Part shown: positions 23,701 to 36,458 of the stretch, piece after piece
Position numbering within the stretch: the stretch's first letter is position 1
Layout of the letters: each line of letters begins with the position of its first letter
Assembly (NCBI GenBank): GCA_037389465.1
Contig: JAZARR010000179.1
Location: forward strand, 6,662,001 to 6,726,000
Reading direction: 5' to 3'
DNA length: 64,000 nucleotides
Source: Baylisascaris procyonis
Taxonomy: Eukaryota; Nematoda; Chromadorea; Rhabditida; Ascarididae
Translations under genes and position numbers: made by a program
The notes under the pieces: generated by a model
The model's database searches: none
What the model saw: the letters and a program-made list of their open reading frames with translations, nothing else
Told to the model about the DNA's origin: nothing

Positions 23701-26700
23701 TGTGTATTGAGTGCGTGTAAAGGGTGCAAGGGAAAGGTTGTTTTGAGGGGTGTGTATTGATAAAGGGTGTAAGGAAAAGGTTGTCTAGAGGGGTGTGTAT
23801 TGATAAAGGGTACAAGGGAAAGGTTGTTCAGAGGGGTGTGTATTGATAAAGGGTGCAAGGGAAAGGTTGTTTAGAGGGATGTGTATTGAGTGCGAATAAA
23901 GGGTGCAAGGGAAAGGTTGTTTAGAGGGGTGTGTATTGATAAAGGGTACAAGGGAAAGGTTGTTTAGAGGGATGTGTATTGAGTGCGAATAAAGGGTGCA
24001 AGGGGAAGGTTGTTTAGAGGGGTGTGTATTGATGAAGGGTGCAAGGGAAAGGTTGTTTAGAGGGGTGTGTATTGAGTGCGTGTAAAGGGTGCAAGGGAAA
24101 GGTTGTTTGGAGGGGTGTGTATTGATAAAGGGTGCAAGGGAAAGGTTGTTTAGAGGGATGTGTATTGATAAGGGTACAAGGGAAAGGTTGTTTAGGGGGA
24201 TGTGTATTGAGTGCGAATAAAGGGTGTAAGGGAAAGGTTGTTTAGAGGGGTGCGTATTGATAAAGGGTGTAAGGAAAAGGTTGTTTAGAGGGGTGTGTAT
24301 TGATAAAGGGTGCAAGGGAAAGGTTGTTTAGAGGGGTGTGTATTGATAGAGGGTGCAAGGGAAAGGTTGTTTAGAGGGGTGTGTATTGAGTGCGTGTAAA
24401 GGGTGCAAGGGAAAGGTTGTTTGGAGTTGTGTGTATTGATAAAGGTTGCAAGGGAAAGGTTGTTTAGAGGCATGTGTATTGAGTGCGAATAAAGGGTGCA
24501 AGGGAAAGGTTGTTTAGAGGGGTGTGTATTGATAAAGGGTACAAGGGAAAGGTTGTTTAGAGGGATGTGTATTGAGTGCGAATAAAGGGTGCAAGGGGAA
24601 GGTTGTTTAGAGGGGTGTGTATTGATAAAGGGTGCAAGGGAAGGGTTGTTTAGAGGGGTGTGTATTGAGTGCGTGTAAAGGGTGCAAGGGAAAGGTTGTT
24701 TGGAGGGGTGTGTATTGATAAAGGGTGCAAGGGAAAGGTTGTTTAGAGGGGTGTGTATTGATAAGGGTACAAGGGAAAGGTTGTTTGGGGGGATGTGTAT
24801 TGAGTGCGAATAAAGGGTGTAAGGGAAAGGTTGTTTAGAGGGGTGCGTATTGATAAAGGGTGTAAGGAAAAGGTTGTTTAGAGGGGTGTGTATTGATAAA
24901 GGGTGCAAGGGAAAGGTTGTTTAGAGGGGTGTGTATTGATAGAGGGTGCAAGGGAAAGGTTGTTTAGAGGGGTGTGTATTGAGTGCGTGTAAAGGGTGCA
25001 AGGGAAAGGTTGTTTGGAGGGGTGTGTATTGATAAAGGGTGCAAGGGAAAGGTTGTTTAGAGGGATGTGTATTGAGTGCGTGTAAAGGGTGCAAGGGAAA
25101 GGTTGTTTGGAGGGGTGTGTATTGATAAAGGATGCAAGGGAAAGGTTGTTTAGAGGGATGTGTATTGAGTGCGTGTAAAGGGTGCAAGGGAAAGGTTGTT
25201 TGGAGGGGTGTGTATTGATAAAGGGTGTAAGGATAAGGTTGTCTAGAGGGGTGTGTATTGATAAAGGGTACAAGGGAAAGGTTGTTCAGAGGGGTGTGTA
25301 TTGATAAAGGGTGCAAGGGAAAGGTTGTTTAGAGGGATGTGTATTGAGTGCGAATAAAGGGTGCAAGGGAAAGGTTGTTTAGAGGGGTGTGTATTGATAA
25401 AGGGTACAAGGGAAAGGTTGTTTAGAGGGATGTGTATTGAGTGCGAATAAAGGGTGCAAGGGGAAGGTTGTTTAGAGGGGTGTGTATTGATGAAGGGTGC
25501 AAGGGAAAGGTTGTTTAGAGGGGTGTGTATTGAGTGCGTGTAAAGGGTGCAAGGGAAAGGTTGTTTGGAGGGGTGTGTATTGATAAAGGGTGCAAGGGAA
25601 AGGTTGTTTAGAGGGATGTGTATTGAGTGCGTGTAAAGGGTGCAAGGGAAAGGTTGTTTGGAGGGGTGTGTATTGATAAAGGGTGTAAGGAAAAGGTTGT
25701 CTAGAGGGGTGTGTATTGATAAAGGGTACAAGGGAAAGGTTGTTCAGAGGGGTGTGTATTGATAAAGGGTGCAAGGGAAAGGTTGTTTAGAGGGATGTGT
25801 ATTGAGTGCGAATAAAGGGTGCAAGGGAAAGGTTGTTTAGAGGGATGTGTATTGAGTGCGAATAAAGGGTGAAAGGGGAAGGTTGTTTAGAGGGGTGTGT
25901 ATTGATAAAGGGTGCAAGGGAAAGGTTGTTTAGAGGGGTGTGTATTGAGTGCGTGTAAAGGGTGCAAGGGAAAGGTTGTTTGGAGGGGTGTGTATTGATA
26001 AAGGGTGCAAGGGAAAGGTTGTTTAGAGGGGTGTGTATTGATAAAGGGTACAAGGGAAAGGTTGTTTAGAGGGATGTGTATTGAGTGCGAATAAAGGCTG
26101 CAAGGGGAAGGTTGTTTAGAGGGGTGTGTATTGATAAAGGGTGCAAGGGAAAGGTTGTTTAGAGGGGTGTGTATTGAGTGCGTGTAAAGGGTGCAAGGGA
26201 AAGGTTGTTTGGAGGGGTGTGTATTGATAAAGGGTGCAAGGGAAAGGTTGTTTAGAGGGGTGTGTATTGATAAGGGTACAAGGGAAAGGTTGTTTAGGGG
26301 GATGTGTATTGAGTGCGAATAAAGGGTGTAAGGGAAAGGTTGTTTAGAGGAGTGCGTATTGATAAAGGGTGTAAGGAAAAGGTTGTTTAGAGGGGTGTGT
26401 ATTGATAAAGGGTGCAAGGGAAAGTTTGTTTAGAGGGGTGTGTATTGATAAAGGGTACGAGGGAAAGGTTGTTTAGAGGGGTGTGTATTGAGTGCGTGTA
26501 AAGGGTGCAAGGGAAAGGTTGTTTGGAGGGGTGTGTATTGATAAAGGGTGCAAGGGAAAGGTTGTTTAGAGGGATGTGTATTGAGTGCGTGTAAAGGGTG
26601 CAAGGGAAAGGTTGTTTAGAGGGGTGTGTATTGATAAAAGGTACAAGGGAAAGGTTGTTTAGAGGGGTGTGTATTGATAAAGGGTGCAAGGGAAAGGTTG

Positions 26701-28428
26701 TTTAGAGGGATGTGTATTGAGTGCGAATAAAGGGTGCAAGGGAAAGGTTGTTTAGAGGGGTGTGTATTGATAAAGGGTACAAGGGAAAGGTTGTTTAGAG
26801 GGATGTGTATTGAGTGCGAATAAAGGGTGCAAGGGGAAGGTTGTTTAGAGGGGTGTGTAATGATAAAGGGTGCAAGGGAAAGGTTGTTTAGAGGGGTGTG
26901 TATTGAGTGCGTGTAAAGGGTGCAAGGGAAAGGTTGTTTGGAGGGGTGTGTATTGATAAAGGGTGCAAGGGAAAGGTTGTTTAGAGGGGTGTGTATTGAT
27001 AAAGGGTACAAGGGAAAGGTTGTTTAGAGGGATGTGTATTGAGTGCGAATAAAGGGTGCAAGGGGAAGGTTGTTTAGAGGGGTGTGTATTGATAAAGGGT
27101 ACAAGGGAAAGGTTGTTTAGAGGGATGTGTATTGAGTGCGAATAAAGGGTGCAAGGGAAAGGTTGTTTAGAGGGATGTGTATTGAGTGCGTGTAAAGGGT
27201 GCAAGGGAAAGGTTGTTTGGAGGGGTGTGTATTGATAAAGGGTGCAAGGGAAAGGTTGTTTAGGGGGATGTGTATTGAGTGCGAATAAAGGGTGTAAGGG
27301 AAAGGTTGTTTAGAGGGGTGCGTATTGATAAAGGGTGTAAGGAAAAGGTTGTTTAGAGGGGTGTGTATTGATAAAGGGTGCAAGGGAAAGGTTGTTTAGA
27401 TGGGTGTGTATTGATAGAGGGTGCAAGGGAAAGGTTGTTTAGAGGGGTGTGTATTGAGTGCGTGTAAAGGGTGCAAGGGAAAGTTTGTTTGGAGGGGTGT
27501 GTATTGATAAAGGGTGCAAGGGAAAGGTTGTTTAGAGGGATGTGTATTGAGTGCGTGTAAAGGGTGCAAGGGAAAGGTTGTTTGGAGGGGTGTGTATTGA
27601 TAAAGGGTACAAGGGAAAGGTTGTTTAGAGGGGTGTGTATTGATAAAGGGTGCAAGGGAAAGGTTGTTTGGAGGGATGTGTATTGAATGCGTGTAAAGGG
27701 TGCAAGGGAAAGGTTGTTTGGAGGGGTGTGTATTGATAAAGGGTGCGAGGGAAAGGTTGTTCAGAGGGGTGTGTATTGATAAAGGGTGCGAGGGAAAGGT
27801 TGTTCAGAGGGGTGTGTATTGATAAAGGGTGCAAGGGAAAGGTTGTTTAGAGGGGTGTGTATTGAGTGCGTGTAAAGGGTGCAAGGGAAAGATTCTTTGG
27901 AGGGGTGTGTATTGATAAAGGGTGTAAGGGAAAGGTTGTTTAGAGGGGTGTGTATTGATAAAGGGTGCGAGGGAAAGGTTGTTTAGAGGGATGTGTATTG
28001 ACTGCGAATAAAGGGTGCAAGGGAAAGGTTGTTTACAGGGGTGTATATTGATAAAGGGTACAAGGGAAAGGTTGTTTAGAGGGGTGTGTATTGATAAAAG
28101 GGTTCAAGGGAAAGGTTGTTTAGAGGGGTGTGTATTGATAAAGGGTACGAGGGAAAGGTTGTTTAGAGGGGTGTGTATTGATAAAGAGTGCAAGGGAAAG
28201 GTTGTTTAGAGGGGTGTGTATTGATAAAGGGTGCAAGGGAAAGGTTGTTTAGAGGGGTGTGTATTGATAAAGGGTGCGAGGGAAGGTTGTTTAGAGGGGT
28301 GTGTATTGATAAAGGGTGCAAGGGAAAGGTTGTTTAGAGGGGTGTGTATTGATAAAGAGTGCAAGGGAAAGGTTGTTTAGAGGGGTGTGTATTGATAAAG
28401 GGTGCAAGGGAAAAGTTGTTTAGAGGGG
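17780..28428. repeat. 10.6-kb minisatellite of 43- and 50-bp units (about 230 copies)
   Basis: The short unit starts GGGTGCAAGGGAAAGGTTGT and ends GTGTATTGATAAA (43 bp). The long unit is the same except that ATTGATAAA is replaced by ATTGAGTGCGTGTAAA or ATTGAGTGCGAATAAA (50 bp). The most common order alternates short and long, giving a 93-bp dimer. The left edge (17780-17960) is made of degenerate long-type units, while the interior is highly uniform. The plus strand is rich in G and poor in C. Long minus-strand frames with a repeated TPLNNLSLAPFINTHPSKQP-like peptide exist only because 93 is a multiple of three. The same peptide occurs in all frames, so I do not call them genes. Confidence 0.95.
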
Positions 28429-29245
28429 CATAAGATTAGCGAGCGACTAGCGTGTCAGAGAGTGGTTTATGGCTTTTCCACTACATCACACCATGTATGA
28501 AAGCGGAAAAGGTGGGGAAGGTTGGTTACTTATGTTAAAAGATTATTTACTGCTGAGTAAATGATAGAATGTAAAAAGGAGTAGCAACTAAGGAAACGTG
28601 TGCAATTAGTAGAAGATTGTTCCATTAATGGTATTCCAAAACGAAAAGTATTTTGGTAAAGGAATATTTCTGTTTATTTGAGACGAAATTAGCCAGATAT
28701 TTTTAATAAGAAGTGTTTTATTTCAAGTTATTTTCATTTGAAAAAAGATCATTTTTATATGCATAAATGTACTGTCTCATTAAACCTACTATACGCTAGC
28801 ACATGGACTGTTCGTTACTATGGAAGAGGCGATTTTGATGATTGAGAGAAGAGCTTTCAGAGGTTGGTAGATATGAGCATGCTTGTGTGCGTTGCTTTGG
28901 GTATATGTTGTTTCCATAACGTGGGATATTGCTTTAGTCGGCCGTTCGCTGCACCCTGCTGCCCTCAATAGTTTGCATTGGTTTTTCGTTCTGTTGTTAT
29001 GGTGGAAGATTTTTACGTATAAGTGTAGGCATCATAATAGCACAAGTAAACTGTTTGCTTATTTGCCCGAAAATAAAATAAATCATATTTTGGTTTATTT
29101 TGAGTTTTTCCACTTGAACTACGCTGGTTTTATTGTAGCTTTAGAATGAGAATGTTAGATGCAAACATTTTGCAAATGCGCTTTGTTGTTACAATAATCA
29201 AATATGGGAAAGAGGAAAGAAGCAATGCAAGAGGGTCTATTTCAG
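28429..29245. other. No gene recognised
   Basis: Flanking DNA right of the array. A frame at 28883-29149 is hydrophobic but lacks splice context. Confidence 0.35.
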
Positions 29246-29385
29246 GGGAGTGGATTTCAGCGCCGATAAGAGGGTGGCGTTGCGATGTGTATTGGAAGCA
29301 ATTCAAGCGGACGTGAATGCTGCAGTGGGACGTGAGTTGGACACATTCGTCGTCGCTTGCAACCGCTTCGCAAATGATTTCAATC
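29246..29385 (+). CDS. Candidate exon, helical protein, unrecognised
   Basis: Acceptor CTATTTCAG and donor CAATC|GTAATA enclose a frame open throughout: VDFSADKRVALRCVLEAIQA, then VNAAVGRELDTFVVACNRFA. The amphipathic helical character and high G+C against AT-rich flanks support coding. No family was recognised. Confidence 0.5.
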
Positions 29386-32300
29386 GTAATATTGATTGTT
29401 TATTTTTTGTTTGTTTGTTTGTTTGTCTTTTTTAGTTGGCCCTTGTGCTAAGTAGCGCGTGTAATACTTATTTTATTGCATAAAGGTGTATGCAACGGCT
29501 ACAGTGAAAGAATTTTTTTTAGAGGAGTGGGAATTAATAACAGAAAAATGTTGAGACTCTGAAATCGGAACTTATATGAGGGCCAAATAGAGGAATGTCA
29601 ACTATGAAGTTGAAGTAGGAGATGCAGCTATGATGCATCGGGAGACTTTGTTAAAGAATTATTAGATACTTCACAGTCTGGTGGGTCTCATATTTAGGGA
29701 TATCCAATACTGTACCGTGCATCCACCTAAGTGGATTCGTATGTTTCCTTCTCATTGCATGAAGATAGGAATTTGCTTGTTCTCTAAAGGAAACTAAAAG
29801 CTATGCGTTGTGGCGACAAATTTAGTGATTATTTCGAAAGGTGTTTTGTGCAGCCATAGTGATAATGTGGGGTGAATGACGAAATACCACATTTTACTAT
29901 GATTGTTGTTTTGCTTATTGGAATGAGGCCGTCTCGTTGAATAGTATTGCTCATGTTGTTATTTCCTTCGATGCATCTTTACTCGTTTTGTAGAGTTTCG
30001 TCTTTCATAAATATGCCTCGTTATGGTTTTGGTATATGTCGCATTTATTGTCGATTGCATGAAATAAAGCGAATTGTTAGCGCTGATTGTAAGAATAGGA
30101 AAAGATTGATTATGAGATGTGGTATGAAGTGGATATTTCAAGTGGTATAGATTTTAGGGGCATTGCTTGTTGGAAATTTTCTCCGCGATGCTTTGTGTTT
30201 CTTTCAATATTAAAGCGCTTATTTTTTCTGTCAACGATCCCATTCGTAATTGTGAATGTGCTTGGGTGGAATCACCTTTGATCTCTTCGTTGGAGGTGAT
30301 TCCTGGAGATCTCGTTGATATTTTAGATGTCTAGTTAAGTCAAATTTATCATCTACAAATTTGAATATGTAGGATGCGTAGTGAAAGCATTGCGTATTCT
30401 TATGCTTCAGTATATGTCTCTCTGTCCAGCAGTTTTCTTAACTCTGAAGCTGCATAAATTAGGATATTGAAGTTTATTAGCATAACCTTCAAGGTGAGCC
30501 TAAGTATGAAACTTCCTATTGAGTTGTCAACATCAACAAAGATTTTGATGCCTTTAAAAATACCCGATATTTTGACGTTTTAAAAAGGTATTTTACGACA
30601 TTTCGTCGTCAATACTTTTAAAGGCGTTTTTTTGCAAGCTATCCATTCAATGAATACATTACTGTGCATTTTTTATTGATGTTGTATTGGTGTGATGAGT
30701 GCAAACTTAAAAACGTATATTATTATTGGTCATTAAGAGGCATTGTTGCACTTAAGTGAAAAGTGCTTTGCAAATTTTGCATATGTTTCTGGCATTTCCC
30801 TTTTTTTAAATTCATTTATTCAATACTGTTTCTTATCGCAGTTTTTTTGGAAAGAATCTTCACTTGTTTTTTCAGTTATCCACTCTGATCGTCTCTTTTG
30901 CCTTACATCTATATGTGCACATTTGTCAACGTGAAAGTTGTGCTTTTATTATATTTGTTTGGCTTTCGAATGATGGTGGACGTAGGCAATTGCCTCGTCT
31001 TTTGCAACCCTTCACTATTTCTCTTCCCGTATATGAATGTCTCAGCATAATGGCAGCGCTCCTTTTTGCGCGAAGTGCACAAGCACTGGTAGTATTGTAG
31101 GTTCTCGAGGCTATTTGTTTAGATTTGCATTTAAGATATCTATAAGGTGCCTTAGGTTGTTTAAGGAAGGTGAGTGGAATAGTTCCTCATATGCCATATT
31201 CCATCCTACGACCCAGTATCCTTTGTTTGCTAAAATTGTTTTTTTCTTCCACTTTTATCATCGCATTTTTTTATCGCCAATTCCAATCTTCTCTAAGGGC
31301 AGCGTTTCACTTCCGTGTGAATGTTCAATTTTATTTTATGTACTAATTAATTAACTCATATAGATGGCGTCATGTTTGTCTATTGTGAAACCTGAATGTT
31401 TGATAAATTGATATTATTGTTGAAATGTATTCATGACTCAGTTGACTAATATCACTTAATACTTATAAAGAATCGGAATTAATAATACTTAGCAAGTATT
31501 GTTCAAGAGAAAAAATGTCGACTAGTGCCACATGAGACATAAATTAATCAATTTATTTTTTTTTTTAGGGGTTTAAGAGTGTTATCTTTTGTAATCGTTA
31601 ATTCTTTTTGAATGCAAATTTCATCTCCTCTCTAATATGCAAATTTAGAATTCTTTTGTGAGAGTATTCCTCAAAAAGTATTAAATAAAAATGAAATATT
31701 TTCAGGTTATTATTATATGAGCCTATTTAAGGCTAATCGAGTTTAGAAGCGAAAGGGAAGGGGCATAATGCACGTCCCTTAGAAGATGTTGTTGAATGTG
31801 TGCATTAAAACGTGACCGTTCCTACCGATGCAGTGTGCACTACGCATACGTTTGTAACCCACAAATGGGCAGCTACTCATTTCGTATACTCCTGTCAAAT
31901 TTTTCAAAAACACTCAAATTTTATTTGCCTTCCCTATTCATAAATAATCTCATATTACGTATTTTATGCATCTGTCCTCATTATTTCAGCTTTTAATAGT
32001 GCGAATATTGGTGAAAGGCGCTGATTGGTTGAGAGTACTGTAGGGTCACGCCCACTTTCTGTTTCATGATATTTGAGGACGCATCGTTCTGTTGCGTGAA
32101 TTGGAGTTACATTCGAGGAGCTTATGTGGCTTGCTCGTGAGCGCTGCGCTTTTAGTTATTAGTGTTCTTTCACTTCGTTTTAACCATCGAAGGTTATATT
32201 GGCGATTGTTGGTTGTGGGTATATGTTTGTCGACGTGATGGTTGACTGTCAAATGAATTGTGTACGCTTATATGTGGATCTATGTTAACTTTTTTGTGCA

Positions 32301-33488
32301 TATCATTTCGTTAATTTTACTACTACCGTTGAGATTTGTTTAGCACTGTGCCATTATCCAACAGTCCCATCCTTCATATCTCGGATGGTGATGTGGATTT
32401 TTGTGGAATCTCGAAGGTTTTCACTCACTCATAGTTGTTTTTTTTTAATCTCTTGTTGGATCTTTAGGATCCTTTCACTGATTTTTTAATCTGTGAAATA
32501 TTTTCGTCGTCTTGCCATTTTTCAACATTTGTTGTGTAGATGTGGCTACCTCCTGGTAGTGTCAGTTCAATAGCTGCTCGAGCTAGGAATTATGACTCCT
32601 TGTTGTATTGGTGTATAACATGAAATACTGCTTGGTCGGATGAGCGAAATTCAAAAGCAGATGTAGTGTCAGGTCAACGGCGCGTCTCTCAAGTTGTTTT
32701 GAAACTCGTTATCTTTTATATTGGCTCATCTGCGCTAACGTTTTCTCTTTCATATTCATTTTCTTGCGCTTATCATAAGTGCCATTTGCGCCACAAGTTG
32801 TGGAACAATTGATATATTCATCACTACAATAGTGCATAACCTCAAATCACGAGTGAATATTGCTTTTTGCACGAGTAAAAGACGAAGTGGAGATATACCT
32901 TCCTATTGTTTTGGCAAGGGCAATATTTTCTTACTTTGATAACCTATTATCACATAACCTATTGTACTTGTCTTGTTTACATACTTTCAATTTTGATACG
33001 TTTCTGTGAAAGCATGAGATGAGCTCGTTGAAGGGGAAGGGAACGCTGATGTCGAATGAGGAACCATTTGCGTAGGTGACAAGATGCACTCTTCGGGATC
33101 TGTGCGCGCAAATGTCTCTCCATAAATATCCCAAATATTAATATTCAAGGGTATGCGACAGACTCCAATGAAGGTGTGCTCCAATTAAAAGTTGCAGATG
33201 TGATAATTGCCATGAAGTTTCACATCAAGATGCTGGCTGTTACTGCAGTTGTTTATTGCGATTTGGTTTATCGGAGTTGTAGTGATTTTTGGAAACTTGT
33301 TTGCAGTTATAAGTCGATAGCGTATTTATTCGTTGTTTTTTGTTTTTTGCTGTCTTCGCTTGTATGATTTGAAATTCGAATGTTACGAGGTGCAACGTTT
33401 TCTTAGGTGTAGTTTCCGGTTTCGTCCATGTTGTTGAAGTCCTCACTAAGAACTTTGAGAAGTGAATATAATATTCGTTACATTGCAG
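29386..33488. other. Intron or intergenic, no gene recognised
   Basis: Long T-rich stretch with chance hydrophobic frames (for example 30743-31100). Around 30548-30632 there is an imperfect inverted repeat (GCCTTTAAAAATAC against CTTTTAAAGGC with GACG/CGTC inside). Confidence 0.35.
29406..29430 (+). repeat. (TTTG)n microsatellite
   Basis: About five repeats of TTTG directly after the candidate exon's donor. Confidence 0.8.
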
Positions 33489-33597
33489 ACGTGATCGCTT
33501 ACTGGACTGGAATTACTTGAAATCTTTGATGCGACACTCAATTCTATTAAATTTTGCGGCAACTAGTGGCGAGGAAAAGAATGATACGGCGCTCTGC
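33489..33597 (+). CDS. Candidate exon, unrecognised
   Basis: Acceptor ACATTGCAG and a good donor CTCTGC|GTAAGT. One frame is open across it: RDRLLDWNYLKSLMRHSILL, then NFAATSGEEKNDTALC. Composition is protein-like. It may belong with the exons at 29246 and 36249. Confidence 0.5.
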
Positions 33598-36248
33598 GTA
33601 AGTTTTTTAAATATCGAAAAATTCATCTTATCTTTATGTACTTCAAATTTGCGGGTATTTTTCATGAGACGGTAATCCAAGGATGTGGGGAAGGGATGTG
33701 GGTGGGAAGCGAAGAGGGTGGAGTCAGTGAAGTGAACATCGAGGAAGCATTTGCCCGGAGAATATGCAGAGGAAATTTAAAGAAGTCTAATTTAAATTGC
33801 CCTGAAAGATATATTTCAGGCGCATTACGGTTTATAAAATAAATAAGGAGTTTGCTTTAATATGTGTTTTTTTCGTGCGAATCTCAATCGTATGCGTTAT
33901 ATCTTTTTATCTTTGCGCATATTTCAATTCGGAATAGGCATTAAGGTAGGCATTTTATCACTTCCGAATGAATTTTACAGTGTAAACAATGAGGCGTATT
34001 ATGGATATTGGATTCAAAAAACCATTCCACACTCCGACTCCCTGTTTAACGACCTTCGAAATTCCTTCTACAACTCAAGCTGTCGTATCTTTTGCGTTGG
34101 GACGGACAGTAGAGCGCCCCTTTTTTTCTGTATGGAACACCCAGCGGTTGTGGATAATTTTCTGAGTACCAACCAAGCTATGCGTTTCTCGAATACACAT
34201 GTATGGATGACAATTTTATAGCGGGATTCACGAGGGCAATGTGAGGGTTTGTTTTCTTTTATTAGGTAAATTCAGTGCAAAACTGAATTGGGCAACATGT
34301 TTCCCTTCTTTTCCACATTTGCGATAGTGAATGGCAGAATATATTTTTGTTGGTCTTGTTCTCGGGTCTTCAAAATAAATCTATACCTCAGATAGAGATT
34401 TTGCGTTTATTTCAAGAAAGGATTTTCTTTGCGCTCTTCAGTTTGTATTCTTATTGGTTTGTGCATTGTGCACTAGTTTTCTTCGTTTTTTTCTTCTCTC
34501 TTATCCTTCCTGGTTTTATGTTAATTTCCACTTGCCTTTGCCATTTATCCATATCAGGAGGTAAATTATCACATTTGGTCGTACTTTCTAGTTTGCGTTT
34601 GGGGAGGAGAGTTTGATAGATGGTGGTAAGTGATAGATGATAGTAATGATGATTCATACGATATGCATTGAAAGTGTGGCGCACGTCACGCGTTGCGTTA
34701 GTTGCGATGCATATTAGTGGTTGGCGAGCATGTGGTGCCAACGAGGCACAACGTATAGGCTGCATGTGGTGCTAGTCGTTGTGCGGCCGTTGTGTGCTTT
34801 TAATGATTGATTGGTGATGGAGCTTTTATTCTTGTATTGTTGACAAATAGGGTGTTAGCTATTTGTTAATGAATACTCTTTCCATATGTCAGCCAATATC
34901 TGGAAAAGAGCAAGGGTTGTCGTTTCACTCCTTGCATATCAAGTGGAGAGGGGGAATTATCTATGCGTGGACTCTGACCTCAGCCGTTGTTGTCCTAGAC
35001 GTTTTACGCACACACTGTACAGCGATTGGCATTGCTTCATGTATACGCTTTTTGAGTCAGGCGTTGTGCATGAGGGATAGCTGGTGTTTCGCTGTTTATA
35101 GGTAGTGTCGCTTAGCAATGATGCCGGTAATGCGGCATCACTAGTCTAAATAGTGACCGCCTAAGATCGGTTGATGGAAACTTGAAAGAACAGTTTTGAG
35201 AGTCATGAAAGAAGGTGGTTTGCAACAATCTAATCCGCTGTCTGTAAGCGTAGAACTTTAAAATTTTGTATGTTATTATCAATTGTGTCATCGTTTTCAT
35301 CTTATTGGATGCAAAAGTATATACTCATAGACTCAGATATAGCAATCAGCGCAGCTTCGTTGCGTTGAGGAAATCAATGACTCTGTTTTATACCCGTCTA
35401 TCCATCAGTTTCAACTCGGAAGTCAGTCATATGAATTTTAGCGGCATACGATAGGGTAGCCTTTGTTACCGTATTTTATTCTGGTCCAAGAAAAGTTTAT
35501 GCTTTTTTGAGGTGTTGAAAAGTTTTCATTGATTTTTGCGTTGAATAGATTCTCATTTTGCACAGCAAAAAAAAAATGTTTTATTAGGTAATTGATTATT
35601 CTGCCAGCTGTTTGACGCATTTCTGCGTTTATTTTTTGTAAAGATTCGTGTAAGCATGCAGTTACAAAGCGCACTGTTGCGCATTTAGTACGAAATATGC
35701 GAGATGGATGGTAATGCTGTTTAAGATTCATTTGGCTTGAACTGGTGCTGAATAGCACCGAATCCGGCACTCTTGTGTAGAACGATGGTACCCTGGTTAG
35801 GAACCGCGAACGGAGCTGAGAACATGTGCTCCAAAAGAAAAAAAAATCAGCAGGCCAATTCAGCAGCGCATTATTTGACATTCTGTGTTCAGTGATGGGG
35901 AAAAGTGTTTTTTTTTAAGGTTCTGTGACAGGCTTGCAGAGTGCAAAGTATGGTAGTGGTGCGAACGCAATGTGGGGGTCCGAGCTTAGCTCAGTTCGCG
36001 GTTCGCCGCAAGCATGACATCATTCTCTGCAAGAGTGCCTCGAATCCTGAGGTTATTATTTATTAAACGCTTTTCTTTTTTGAGTCCCTTCATTATGAAA
36101 CTCCTAAATCGGCCAGGTGAATTCGAATGTGAGCATATTGTAATAACGTTAGAGATTTGATCTTATCGTAAATTGCTCGCACATATTTCGCACTAATTAG
36201 AGCTGCGATTTGTGTTTGGACGCTAAGCGCATGAAAATTTTGTTTCAG
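33598..36248. other. No gene recognised
   Basis: Several chance open frames on both strands (33862-34221, 34347-34616, 35438-35881 minus). None has splice context or recognisable similarity. Confidence 0.35.
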
Positions 36249-36458
36249 TTACTTCGAAGTTGACGAGGTTATCAAGGCGAGGAGGAAATTGACCTGCTAC
36301 GGAACAGTTGGCGGACGAAGAGGAAGAAAATTGGATGTTGGAATGCGCTAAGCTGGCCATCGGCTATCTGAAGAAAGGAGCCGATCAAAAGAAGTCACCA
36401 AAGGATGTCATCAGTTTTCTTTGCTGCCGAGCAGCAAAGCGTCTCACCTGAAGACAAG
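36249..36458 (+). CDS. Candidate exon, acidic helical protein with frame breaks
   Basis: Acceptor TTTGTTTCAG and donor GACAAG|GTTCGT. The exon seems to be read as EEEIDLLR, then EQLADEEEENWMLECAKLAI and GYLKKGADQKKSPKDVIS, then FFAAEQQSVSPEDK. Each step needs a small frame change (near 36305 and 36415, the latter at a run of four T). The three pieces form one coherent acidic, helical sequence, much more convincing than any single unbroken frame. I do not recognise the family. Confidence 0.5.

Noticed and set aside
18121..27834. Many minus-strand open frames of 69-207 codons with a repeated Pro/Thr/Asn-rich peptide
   Set aside because: They follow from the 93-bp dimer being a multiple of three and free of stops. 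The same peptide appears in all three frames, and frames break wherever unit order changes. No start context or splice signals.
17780..28428. CRISPR array
   Set aside because: There are no unique spacers between repeats; units are head to tail, and the DNA is eukaryotic.
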